In this document: positions 34,726-44,429 of the stretch, in pieces
Position numbering within the stretch: the first letter of the stretch is position 1
Layout of the letters: each line of letters starts with the position of its first letter
From: Riptortus pedestris
Taxonomy: Eukaryota; Arthropoda; Insecta; Hemiptera; Alydidae
Direction of reading: 5' to 3'
Assembly: GCA_019009955.1 (NCBI GenBank)
Contig: CM032228.1
Coordinates: 228,264,001-228,328,000, forward strand
Length of the DNA: 64,000 nucleotides
Made by a program: the position numbers and the translations under genes
Notes under the pieces: model-generated
Told to the model about the DNA's origin: nothing
Seen by the model: only the letters and a program-made list of their open reading frames with translations
The model's database searches: none

Positions 34726-34902
34726 ATGCACTACTTCGATCAGCTTCTTTACGATTTACATTGGAAGGAAATAAAAGCTATTTCAAAATCAATTGGTATT
34801 GAGAGGAATAAAATTAAGTTGGCAGCTAAAGAAGAAATTGCATTAATCGAGGCAAAGTATGAACAACTAGAGGCAGAAATAAGGAAGGAAACAAAACTGT
34901 AA
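34726..34902 (+). CDS. Small coiled-coil ORF or exon, unrecognised
   Basis: Starts with ATG directly after an acceptor-like CCCAATTTTTAG. Encodes MHYFDQLLYDLHWKEIKAIS, then a Lys/Glu-rich helix IKLAAKEEIALIEAKYEQLE and AEIRKETKL before TAA. A second frame just upstream (34569-34800) is also open for 77 codons. The charge pattern looks like real coding sequence, perhaps the 3' end of a dead transposase gene. Function unknown. Confidence 0.25.
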   Translation: MHYFDQLLYDLHWKEIKAISKSIGIERNKIKLAAKEEIALIEAKYEQLEAEIRKETKL

Positions 34903-34974
34903 TGATAAGTAATTATTTGAATTATTAAGTTAAACCTATACATATGTTCAACTATACATATGTGTCACCTTCTT

Positions 34975-35157
34975 TATTATTATTTATTAACGTCCATGTT
35001 TTGTTAATACCACCCATTTCTAGCCAGGGTTTTTATTTAATGAGTTCGTCCCTAAATAAATTCCTATTGCCCAGGCGGGAATCGAACTCGCAACTCTTGG
35101 TTTACCATGTGAGATTAAGGAACCAGCAACGATTTAACTCACATGGCTAACCTGAGA
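34975..35157 (-). repeat. SINE copy
   Basis: TTATTAACGTCCATGTTTTG, GGCGGGAATCGAACTCGCAA, ACTCACATGGCTAACCTGAG. The middle of the body is deleted. Confidence 0.87.
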
Positions 35158-35454
35158 TGGTGTGTAGCCACATAGCACTCAAACATAACCTGTAGGTACA
35201 GATTTGACTTAGTAGCATGGAACATATGTAACTAATGTTGTTTGTTCAACATAATCACGGATCAACTACTACCATTTCCGTGATTGATTTAGTACTGATC
35301 ATTCAGTGGTAATGGCATGTTTTTCGAATCTCTGTCCGAAGCGAGACCAACCTATCACAATTAGATGAATAGCTTCATGTTTTCAAACAAATATGCTATT
35401 TGTTTGAAAATATCTTTCACTTTTGCGAAGTATTTTCTTAAAATGGGAGAGCAG

Positions 35455-35581
35455 ATGCTTTTTAGCAGATTTCCCTTGAGGGAAATCAGCTATTGAGGTC
35501 GTACTCATGACGCGAGTTTTGAAAAATTTCCTCAAATGTCCATCGATCCTACCTAGGAGATGACGAAAATGAGTTCCGTTC

Positions 35582-35644
<63 letters not shown>

Positions 35645-36117
35645 TGTTAACGCTCTAGCGGTTGCAATTTTTGTTTGATCATTACCAAACTTCTTATTTA
35701 AGCGTTTTTCGTAAAAAGAAAGATCAAGTTCGTTATTGGCTGAAATCGGACCAGTGGGAGGAGGGTTTAGAGGTTTTTTTTAGAAAATTCGAAATATCTC
35801 CGTTATTATGCGTCGGATCGAAAAATTGTATAGAATCAATCTTATTGCAAATTAAATGTACTATAAATATTGTTCTATACATTTATTCTGTATCTTGAAT
35901 ATTAACCGAGATATTTGCATTTGTATGCATGCGTGTGGTCGGCAATGTTCGGGACTCTCCGCCGAGAGCTAGTGCGGGCCGTTTTGGTAACTATTCGTCC
36001 CTCGTGAATAGGTTTAGATATTCCTTACTACTACTGTTGTTATTAGGCGGATTTCTCTATTGTAAAACTTCACGTGGGAAATCTGCTTAGTTTACGCAGT
36101 TCCTGCGTGACGGACAT
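35455..36117 (+). repeat. Family A, near-complete copy
   Basis: Left end AGCAGATTTCCCTTGAGGGA, core words (CTCATGACGCGA, CATCGATCCTACC, TCTGTTAACGCTCTAGCGGT, GGCTGAAATCGGACCAGTGG, ATCTCCGTTATTATGCGTCG, TATTAACCGAGATATTTGCA), and right end GGGAAATCTGCTTAGTTTAC plus GCGTGACGGAC. Carries a long (TA)n at 35586-35641. No ORF. Confidence 0.9.
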
Positions 36118-36324
36118 TTATTCTTATTGTTACAATGAACCTAACTTCGGTTTACCAAAGGAACTGAAACCAAAGAAAAAAAAATAACTGGGTTAAGGGA
36201 GTTAGAGAAAACGTGATTGATAACGTCATAGATAATTAATTTTTTAGCAAGATTAGTCATATCATATAAGTCGATCTAACTCATAATATCGGAGATATTT
36301 CGAATTTTCAATTTTTAGCCCCTC

Positions 36325-36441
36325 TATTAATGAGTTCGTCACTAAATACATTCCTGTTGCCCAGGTGAAAATAAAATCCACGACTCTAGGTTTACCAAGT
36401 GAGATAAAGACAACGCCTTAATTCATAAGACAAACCTGGGC
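36325..36441 (-). repeat. SINE head fragment
   Basis: TAATGAGTTCGTCACTAAAT, CACGACTCTAGGTTTACCAA, and ACAAACCTGGGCTCT. Only the 5' half is present. Confidence 0.8.
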
Positions 36442-36479
36442 TCTTGGGGAGTTGATTTTGATGGGTCTCAGAAGATAGA

Positions 36480-37180
36480 GGTTGAACATATTACGAAAAT
36501 TTTGAAAAATTTCCTTAAATCCCTATAAGAATTAATGAAACTTCTAATAAGTAGGTTATTTGAAAAAAACTTTCCTTAAGGGAAATCTGCTAAAAACAAT
36601 TATTGAAATATACCATAATATAACATATTAAGTTTATTGAAAACTATTTACTATATCTAGTGCTGTAATTTATAATGAATCAGAATAATTTTTGTCTCAA
36701 TAAATCAAATTTTAGTAGTCCAAGAACGGAGTAGTCCAGAAGGGAGGCCGCCAGAACATATTTGCATGCATTTCGTATAATATAGGTATTTCGTATATGT
36801 AGGTCTCTTGAAAACAATATATGCTATTTAAGCTTCGAAAAATGTGTTTTATTATATAAAAGAGTATTGTTTATGTAACATGAGTAGAAGTAGGGGTTTG
36901 CTGAAGGCTGAAAACTGAAAAATGCAAATATCTCACTTAATATTCAATATATAGGATAAATTTATGTACAAATATTTAGAGTACATTTAATTTGCAATAC
37001 GATTGGAGGTTTAGTAACGGAGATATTTTGAATTTTCGAAAATCCCCCCCGTCTATACGCCTCCTACTACTGGGTCCGATTACAGCCATTAACGAACTTG
37101 ATCTTTCTTTTTCTTAAAACGATTAAATATCGAGTTTGGCAACGATCAAACAAAAATTGCGACCGCTGGAGCGTTAACAG

Positions 37181-37215
<35 letters not shown>

Positions 37216-37397
37216 TCTGTGTGTGTGTGTGTGTGTGTATTTATATATATAATTTTGATCGGACCTCATTTTCTTCATCTCCTGAGTAGGATCGATGGAC
37301 ATTTGAAGAAACGTTTCGAAAATCGCGTCATGGGTATTCATGCGTCAAGGGGGGCGTCAATAGCTGACATCCCTAAGGAAAATCTGCCGAAAGTGCA
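36480..37397 (-). repeat. Family A, two adjacent minus-strand pieces
   Basis: 36480-36597 is a left-end remnant (CCTTAAGGGAAATCTGCTAA). 36880-37397 is a core plus left-end copy, with AGCCATTAACGAACTTGATC, a TA/GT microsatellite at 37184-37252, and TCGATGGACATTTGAAGAAA. Confidence 0.8.
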
Positions 37398-37577
37398 AAT
37401 ATTTAGGTTAGTACTTATTGATGATTGAGAAAATACGTAAATAACAAGATTTATAAAGTAAAGTTGCAATATGACTGGTTCTAAAACATTTTTCTATGAG
37501 TTGGTGTTTCGGCCAACCCAAAAAGGTATTCATAATATTTTGGAATTTATAAGAGATTTTGGAATTTTATAAGAGAT

Positions 37578-37665
37578 TTTCCACCCCTGGCTAGAAAATG
37601 GTGGTAACCTGTAGATAACCCGTCCCAATTAGCCATAGTAGCACAAAGTGGACGTTAATATATAG
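37578..37665 (+). repeat. SINE 3' fragment
   Basis: CCACCCCTGGCTAGAAAATG, ACCTGTAGATAACCCGTCCC, TAGCACAAAGTGGACGTTAA. Ends 78 bp before the first V-ATPase E-like exon. Confidence 0.83.
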
Positions 37666-37742
37666 CGTATGGACCTTGGTCTTATGTAATTTGCTATGGT
37701 TCAAGTTATTTAAGTGAATTTCCCAGAGCCATTTTTCCTCAG

Positions 37743-37917
37743 AGAGATCACACGGCTACAGAGTCTTGGAAGGTTGAAAGTTCTTGAAGAGATGGATAAA
37801 AATGTGACTGATGTCATAATGTCTGTTCACCATCGCCTCGGAAGAGTCGACCATCATATGCACAAAAAGGCTTATCGCAGAATTCTCTATGCACTCATTG
37901 TACAGTCTGTATGCAGG
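37743..37917 (+). CDS. V-ATPase E-like exon, stalk helix end
   Basis: 175 bp. An in-frame TAA at 37711 shows it cannot extend upstream without splicing. The best acceptor is CCATTTTTCCTCAG ending at 37742; CCCAG ending at 37726 is an alternative in the same frame. The donor is AGG|GTAAAT. Encodes EITRLQSLGRLKVLEEMDKN through KKAYRRILYALIVQSVCR. Confidence 0.75.
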
Positions 37918-40298
37918 GTAAATATATAATTATAGTTATTCAAATTGTCAGTATTTGGTTTATGACATATGCACACCCCACAGCATTGTATTTCCTATTG
38001 TATTGGGGTTTCCGAAAAATAATGAACAAATTTATGTTTTTTTAAAATACCCCTCTTTATAATAAATTGATTACGTTCGCTTGATTATTCAGCCGTATGA
38101 ATGTCAAATCTTATTAATCCTCCCCCAAAAGAAGTTTGTTTATGGTAGCGTTATGCTACTTGGAATAAGTCGGTCTTTATTAAGATTCCGAAGAGTGGTT
38201 ATCATATAATTTTATTTTAATAGTTAAAACTCGGTCAGAAAGGGGCCCGAATGGCCAGGAACATCAACGAAGTGTGGGCTGTATCAGTGAGTCCGTCGTT
38301 GGTTTAAAATAGTTGAATTTCTTTTGGGGAAATCTGCTAAGATTTTGAGAGGGAGACAAAGAAGGAATTCTTTCTTTGATGACGATGTTCTGCGAGGTTT
38401 GGTTGAAGAAAGTCGCAGTACAACTGTTCGTGAACTTGCGGGGGGAGTCAATATAAGAAAATCGACTGTCCTAGACCATCTCAAGGCGTTTGGAAAGAAC
38501 TCGAAACTTGTGTTCTTCACTCATTAAACTCTGCCAAAAAAATAATGAAATTTGTCGTGAACTTTATTTGCCGATACAAATACAATATGCACTTCTTCGG
38601 TGTTTGCTTTACTATAAATGATTACTTTTATTTACTAATGTAACTAAGGCAAAAATACTGTTATTTTCATAGTTGGTATTTTAAAAAAAATGTTTCTTTT
38701 TTCTTAGCTACTTGAACCAGAAGCAGTTGTGGTTTTCAGAGCTTCTGATATCGCTCTTGGCAAGACTGTATTTGGACAAGCACAGGCCAAGTACCATGAA
38801 ATTACTGGGCTCAATGTAAGTACTACTATAAAGTAAGCCTCTTATGGATACATGTTTTTAGCAGACTTCCTTTAAGTGAAAACAGCTATTGAGGTCGTAC
38901 TCATGACGTGATTTTCGAAAAATTTCCTCAAATGTCCATCGATCCTACCCAGGAGATAACGAAAATGATGTCCATCCAAATCTGTATAAGTATAAATTAT
39001 AGTCTGTTGCTCTGGCGGTGGAAATTCGTGTTTACCAAACTTGATATTTAATCGTTTTATAAAAAATTAAAGATCAAGTTCGTTAATGGCTGAAATCTGA
39101 CCTGTGGAGGGGGGGGGATGTTAGTGGGATGAATTTCGAAAATTCAAAATATCTCTTTTATTATGTCGGATCGAAAAATTGTATAAAACAATCTAATTAG
39201 AAATGTAGGTGATTTCTCTATATTGAATATTAACTGAGATATTTCCATATTTTACTTTTTGGCCATCAGTAAACTCCCACTCACTCATGTTATATTTACA
39301 ATAATCACTTATGTCAGGAACCATTTGATTCTAAGCTTAAATACCAAATAATGTTTTCAAGAGACCTTTATTATGTGAGGTAAATGCGAACTCATTGCGT
39401 GATGACATTCTCGATTAAAATTTTACGTTTTAACTAGGAATATTTATTTGATCTATGCCATGCTCGAAATTTAATCTTTTGCGTTAATACTAAAGATCAT
39501 ATTTGCTATTGGCTGAAATCGGACATGGAATAGTGGTGGTTTAGAGGGGAGGGGGAGGAGTATTTAGAAAATTTAATATATTTCCGTTATTATTATTAGA
39601 TTGTAAAATGTTATAGAACCGATCTTGTTAAACTATTGATTTTCTACGATTGTTCTTCTATGCATTTTTTCTTAACTCAGGTATTAAGGGAGTTATTTGT
39701 TTCTAGTTTTCTCTAGTGACCTCCCACCCGTTCTACATATCGAGTTTTTACATATAGACAGAGAATTTGTGGTGAGATGAGACCACAAACGGGTTATACC
39801 TTCACATGGGAAATCTGCTTAGTTCACTCAGCTCCTGCGAGACGGACGTTTAGTAGTAAGGATTGTACTCCTGATGAGACGTTGAAGTAAAGAACGGGAA
39901 ACCTGTAGAGTTGTAATAAAGTGAATTAAGGAGAAATTGTGTCTCTATGGTTTCTCACCCTTTGCCTATAAGTGATATAAGATAAATTAAGACGTGTTGA
40001 AAGATTTATTCTAATTATCTTTTTTAAGGTAGAACTTCGTGCGGATACAACGCAGTACCTTCCGTACGAATCATGTGGAGGCGTGGACGTCCGCTCTTTA
40101 GTAGGGACGAGGACTGTCACCAACACGCTGGCAGTGCGGCTGGACAATGTCCTCTACAAAGCGAACCCCATGATCAGGATAGCACTCTATGGAAGGAATA
40201 TCAACAGGGTCTTCTTTGACCTCTCCGAGATGTCGGGTTCGCCAACCCTCTTCGCCTGGGCTTACAATATAGATAAGTTAGTAATAATTTTATTTTAA
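37743..40298 (+). CDS. V-type ATPase subunit E-like protein (three 3' exons, N-terminus not found)
   Basis: Subunit E is a peripheral stalk part of the vacuolar proton pump. Exons 37743-37917, 38708-38815 and 40029-40298 join in phase 0 with GT..AG sites and give about 184 residues. Matching landmarks: GRLKVLEEMDKNVTDVIM (stalk helix, family ARLKVL.ARDD), LLEPEAVVVFRASD (family LLEP..VRCRKQD), YLPYESCGGVDVRS (family YLPE..GGVE), VTNTLAVRLDNVLY (family VSNTLESRLD), RIALYGRNINRVFFD (family GALFGANANRKFLD). The family normally stops at that last Asp; here about 25 residues follow before TAA. Similarity is lower than expected for the housekeeping gene, so a paralogue is likely. The coiled-coil N-terminal ~80 residues were not found upstream. 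A candidate AATAAA lies at 40744. Confidence 0.8.
38005..38590 (+). pseudogene. mariner transposase N-terminal fragment
   Basis: Contains GRQRRNSFFDDDVLRGLVEE, then SRSTTVRELAGGVNIRKSTV and LDHLKAFGKNSKL. This is the second helix-turn-helix of mariner transposases (TVRELAEELGVSxSTVxxHL). An end-like motif GTTTCCGAAAAATAATGAAC lies at 38008. The catalytic domain is missing. It lies in the intron between the first two V-ATPase E-like exons. Confidence 0.8.
38708..38815 (+). CDS. V-ATPase E-like exon, LLEP segment
   Basis: 36 codons, phase 0, acceptor TTTTTTCTTAG and donor AAT|GTAAGT. Encodes LLEPEAVVVFRASDIALGKT, then VFGQAQAKYHEITGLN. The LLEP start and the spacing of hydrophobic residues match the globular head of subunit E. 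Confidence 0.8.
38857..39848 (+). repeat. Family A, long form with duplicated core
   Basis: About 990 bp with both ends. The core (GGCTGAAATC.GACC...ATCTC.TTATTAT.TCGGATCG...) appears twice, near 39090-39260 and again near 39510-39690, joined by a segment with a GATGACATTCTCGATTAAAA-type sequence. Lies in the intron before the last V-ATPase E-like exon. Confidence 0.85.
40029..40298 (+). CDS. V-ATPase E-like terminal exon
   Basis: 89 codons and TAA after acceptor CTTTTTTAAG. Visibly GC-richer than its surroundings. Carries the conserved YLP..GGV, NTL..RLD and LYGRNINRVFFD landmarks, then LSEMSGSPTLFAWAYNIDKL and VIILF before the stop. The last residues might be intron read-through if a weak donor near 40279 is used. 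Confidence 0.8.
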   Translation, partial: VELRADTTQYLPYESCGGVDVRSLVGTRTVTNTLAVRLDNVLYKANPMIRIALYGRNINRVFFDLSEMSGSPTLFAWAYNIDKLVIILF

Positions 40299-40382
40299 GT
40301 AAGTTTGTAATCATGCTGTCTATACATATAAACGTTAGAGGGAGCCAAGGGTTGACTCATGTTGATGAATTCCGCAATTTAT

Positions 40383-40715
40383 TTTGGCAGATTTACCTTA
40401 AGGAAAATCACTTGTAGTCATAACAAGATTTACGAAAATTTTCTTTAAATGACCATCTATCCTACTCAAGAGATGACGAGGTCCTTTCAATACTATATGA
40501 ATACTTACAAGATAAATACTATATCCCCTAATGACTGAAATCGAACCGGGAATAGGGGGTTGGAGAGCTTTAGAGGGAGGGAAGTTCGAAAATTATATCC
40601 TTTATAATAAGTCCGATTGAAAAATGTCATAGATACAGTCTTCTTAAAATATTGATGTTCTGCATTCGTTGTTATGTACATTATTTCATAACTGAAATAA
40701 TAGGTTGTAAAATAA
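40383..40715 (+). repeat. Family A, 5' part
   Basis: Left end GGCAGATTTACCTTAAGGAA, CTATCCTACTCAAGAGATGA, and the core CTGAAATCGAACCGGGAATA to TTATTTCATAACTGAAATAA. Lies just downstream of the V-ATPase E-like stop codon. Confidence 0.75.
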
Positions 40716-41317
40716 GTTTGTAGCGTTTTTTCATGGAGATTTCAATAAAAAGTTTAGAATCTTGTAAATATTTTTAATCAATTATATATGGCTTCATTAC
40801 GTTGCCCATCTTTCAGGTAGTTTTTTAATCCTCTCCTCCCAGAACTTCTCAAATTTTGTGCGCTATGAACTCCTCCATTTGCGTTTTGCATTCGCAGAAT
40901 AATTAAAGTGTTTCCCGTTAAGAGAGTTTTGAAGGTCCGAAATAAGTGAAAATCTGCTAGGAGAAAGATCTAGGGAATAGGGTGGGTGGGGGATCACATC
41001 CCATGCAAACTCCAATAATTTCTACCGGGTCTGCAAAGAAATGAGAGGACGGGCGTTATCGTGATGGAAAACCATGCCTTTGCTTTTCTCTTCCATGTTG
41101 AGCAAGCATTCCGCTTAAAGATAAGAAATCTAGGTTGAAACTTATGCATAAAGGCACTTTAACTAAACCTTTTTTGAATATGTAAACATTATTGACCAAG
41201 TAAACATGATTTTATAAAGAAACAGAGGATTAAATTGAAATATTGATAAACGCTACGTACTCAGTTTAAGCAGTCCCCTACATGTCGGACCTTTTCATGT
41301 CTTAGACCATTATAAAA

Positions 41318-41874
41318 ACAAGACCAAGGTCAAACCACGCAACATTTATTTTCCGACGTTCCATTTGACGTACTCGATTACGCTCTAATTCCTCAAAAAT
41401 CACAAATTCGGTATCTAGGACTCACACTAGACAAGCGACTAACCTGGAAACCTCACATCAGATTGAAAAGACAAGAATTGAATCGACGGTACAGACTCCT
41501 ACTAAGACTAATTGACATCAGATCTAAACTATCACGGCAGAACAAACGATTGATTTATACAACAGTACTCACACCAATGTGGACAAACGGACTTGAACTT
41601 TAGGGTCTCATAAAACCATCAAAATTCCTACAAGATCCAAACCCTCCAATCCAGAATCCGCAAAATTATAGATCCCCCATTTTACGTATCTAGTTTAAAT
41701 CTGCATAATGACCTCAAAATTCCTTAGGTCCATTCCATCGCAAAATCTCGATATCAGAAATTCCACTGTCTCCTTCGCGCACATCCTAATCCTTTATACG
41801 AATCACTCTCATCTGTCTATATTCCTGAAAACCCAAGACATCTCCTGAAGCCAAGAAATATTCTTGTGCAGTGA
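41318..41874 (+). pseudogene. jockey-like non-LTR reverse transcriptase C-terminal fragment
   Basis: Shows IRYLGLTLDKRLTWKPHI, LLRLIDIRSKLSRQNKRLIY, TVLTPMWTNGLEL followed by an in-frame TAG where the family has Trp, then after a frame change RKIIDPPFYVSSLNLHNDLK and LLRAHPNPLYESLS. The order and motifs (YLGxxLDxxLTW, HPNPL) are those of jockey-clade ORF2 ends. At least one stop and one frameshift are present. Confidence 0.85.
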
Positions 41875-42045
41875 ATAACCAAAAATATAACTCAAGTTAA
41901 TACAATGTTCACTCCATCCGATGTGAGTAGTCAGTTGGAAAGTTCCCACTTGAGGTCATTAATCAAGCTAATTTTTACATATCTATCATATCATTTACTT
42001 GGAACATTTATACATTGTTGCAAATAAAACAAATAAAGAAAAAAA

Positions 42046-42165
42046 GGTATTTTTCTTACGGGAAATCGGCTATAACGGTGGTACTCATGACGTGAAATGT
42101 ATATCGATCCCACCCAGGGTACTAGGAACATCTTGTTCGGTCAAAATGATAAATGCGTACATTCT
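42046..42165 (+). repeat. Family A left-end remnant
   Basis: CTTACGGGAAATCGGCTATA, GGTACTCATGACGTGAAATG, CGATCCCACCCAGGGTACTA and CGGTCAAAATGATAAATGCG match the left arm with substitutions. Confidence 0.65.
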
Positions 42166-42339
42166 GTTGGCTACTGACCTTAGCCCCCTTTTCAAGTCTC
42201 CTCCAGCTCTGTCTTTCATGGGTGGTGGTTTTCCAGTGCACTTTTTTCAACTTCGTAGTGTAGTTTTTCACTCTGTCAATCGGTATCATCTTCGGGTTAC
42301 CTCGTGGCCGGGTACCCACCATTGTCGCGAGGATTGAAA

Positions 42340-42910
42340 CGGTTGGTATTGGAATGAAACCTTACAGGATGTCGATGATATGAGAGATAGAGGGGTAGGA
42401 TTATGAGCCTATTGTTGTTGGATTCCCGAATGGTCCAAGATGAGTGATGACAGATGCCCAGATCCTACAAGAGCCATAGCTAGATGAGCAAGGGGAGTAG
42501 GATCATCCGCTGAAGTCAAATAAGGTTAATGTTATCTTTGGACATAATATAATTAGGAAAGGAGATGGAGTAAACAGCGCCCACGAAGCTACAGATTCCG
42601 CATGGTACAAATGATATGATTCAAGGGTTTGGCCAGTTCGAGAGAATGAAACCCGACAGGTTGCTGTTGATGAGCGAGCGAAGATATGCGGAACTTATGA
42701 GTCTGTTGCTGTTGGCAGCACTGAATGGTCCAAGAAGGGTAAAGGCAGATGCCCAGATACTACTAGGCCAATAGGTAGATACGAAAGGGGATGATCCAGA
42801 TAGGATCATCACCGAACCCAGCTCGTGTATATAAGGGAAGGTTATCATTGGAGTCAATATTATCAGAGAGGGGTGATAGTGTAAGCAACACCAACAAAGA
42901 GACACCATTC
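42340..42910. repeat. Two diverged tandem copies of a ~270-bp sequence
   Basis: 42340-42595 and 42630-42905 share the same series of words in the same order: TATGAG(C/T)CT.TTG.TGTTGG, GAATGGTCCAAGA, GCAGATGCCCAGAT.CTAC, GGATCATC, AAGG.TTAT, GAGTAAAC/TGTAAGCAAC.CC. The minus strand of the second copy is open for 112 codons and rich in Ser, Leu and Ile. Origin unknown, perhaps a non-LTR remnant. Confidence 0.55.
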
Positions 42911-43212
42911 CCAATGATATAAAGGAAGAAGTACTATGGCTGGGTAAATATTTCTTCAAGTCGCGAGAAAATAGTGGATAGCAATAATACTCCTTTAATA
43001 GACTTCCATTGAACTGGATGTATACTCTCTCCTGACACTAGTAATTTAGTATTATATAAGTCCTATATATCATTCCAGCGGTAGAATAGCACACAGTCAT
43101 CATCGACTATTCTATTCCGTATTTCTTCCTTGAAAAGAGCCTTATATAAGTAAGACTTGAAATTTCAACTAGATATGAGATATTCAGTGGTATAATAGCA
43201 TAACAGGAAGGA

Positions 43213-43430
43213 GTGAGGGTGGAGCTCAGATTAGCTATATGTGAGTTAAGAGTGCCTTAACCAGTGCGGTCTTAGTCTCACTTGGTAAACCAGTTGAGTT
43301 CAATTCTAACCTGGCCAACAGAAGTTTATTTACTAACTCATTAAATAAAATCCGTAATCCTTGGTTAGACACCTATAGATTACCCGATACAGTTAGCAAA
43401 AACTGGACGTTAATAAATAATAGCAATGAG
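43213..43430 (+). repeat. SINE, diverged copy
   Basis: GAGCTCAGATTAGCTATATG, GTCTTAGTCTCACTTGGTAA, TTGAGTTCAATTCTAACCTG, tail GACGTTAATAAATAATAGCA. Confidence 0.83.
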
Positions 43431-43859
43431 GGTGTACTGGAGGCTGAAAACTTTCAAAACAATTTTTTTTTTTTAACCTAAACCAACCTTTTGGGACAAT
43501 ATATAGAGTAAATTACATAGCTATTTTTGTCTTAAATCGTTATATTATCTATGAATATTCAAATTTTAATTTCCACCTCATGGGCGCCAAAGACTATACT
43601 CCTTTATTTTATAAAATGCTAGAATATAATTGGGAAGCTTATTTTAACTTATTAGACCATTTTCGAGTGTTAGTTCATTTTATAAATTACTTATTTTTAC
43701 TAATAATAATCTATATAAATACAATTCTTAGGTTTGGTTGATTTTCTATTTAAATTCGGCGGGGATAATTTCTTTTGGGCATTTCAGACAATTCTAAGTA
43801 CTATGACAACCAAATTGGAAATCTTGTCTGTCTGTCCATCCGTCTGTAACTCGATCACT

Positions 43860-44307
43860 TCGGGCATGGGTCCCTCCTTTCGGGAAAAGCACTCCTTAGG
43901 GGAAGCAGGAAGTCCCCCCTGTGTCGCCCTTGGGTAGGGGAACCGTAGGTCCTTAGTCGGTTTTGCTGTTCCGGGCCTGTGACCATTCATGGTATCTGGG
44001 GTAGCTTGCTACTCAAAAATGGTACAACGGGCAAGCCACTTCGGTGGCAGGTGGTGGCCAGAGCAGGAAATTGCTTCTGTCTACTGGTCGTTGACGTAGT
44101 GGTTGTGTGTTGGATGCACGGAGACGACAGGCCAGGTAAACTGGTACATGTTGTCTGTGTGCTGAAGCTAGAGAAATAGGTTCGTCCCTCCCCGGGGGGC
44201 GGCGTTTGCATGCTCGCTGATATACGAGGCAGAGCGTATGGAAGTCTGTTAAGGCCTCGTGGCTAGGTACAAGTTTCAATGGCTCCACCCTTCCGCAGCG
44301 TACACAA
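43860..44307. mobile_element. GC-rich 448-bp insert flanked by 15-bp direct repeats
   Basis: TGTAACTCGATCACT occurs at 43845-43859 and again at 44308-44322, with a block in between that is far richer in G+C than anything nearby. The flanks join into continuous sequence of the CCGTCTGTAACTCGATCACTCAAAAAC type, which looks like the undisturbed site. Neither end has a poly-A tail. Both strands have 60-100 codon ORFs I do not recognise. A retroposed RNA or a captured fragment is possible. Confidence 0.6.
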
Positions 44308-44429
44308 TGTAACTCGATCACTCAAAAACAGCTAACAGGTATTCTAAAGTGGTGTATATTTGTGAGACATCTAACCCCCCCTCCTCCCCATGGTATAACA
44401 TAGGCTATATTATAATTCAAATTTTCAAC

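Noticed and set aside
35662..35898. 78-codon ORF considered as a conserved family A protein
   Set aside because: Equivalent positions in other copies are frameshifted or stopped, so no shared protein is supported.
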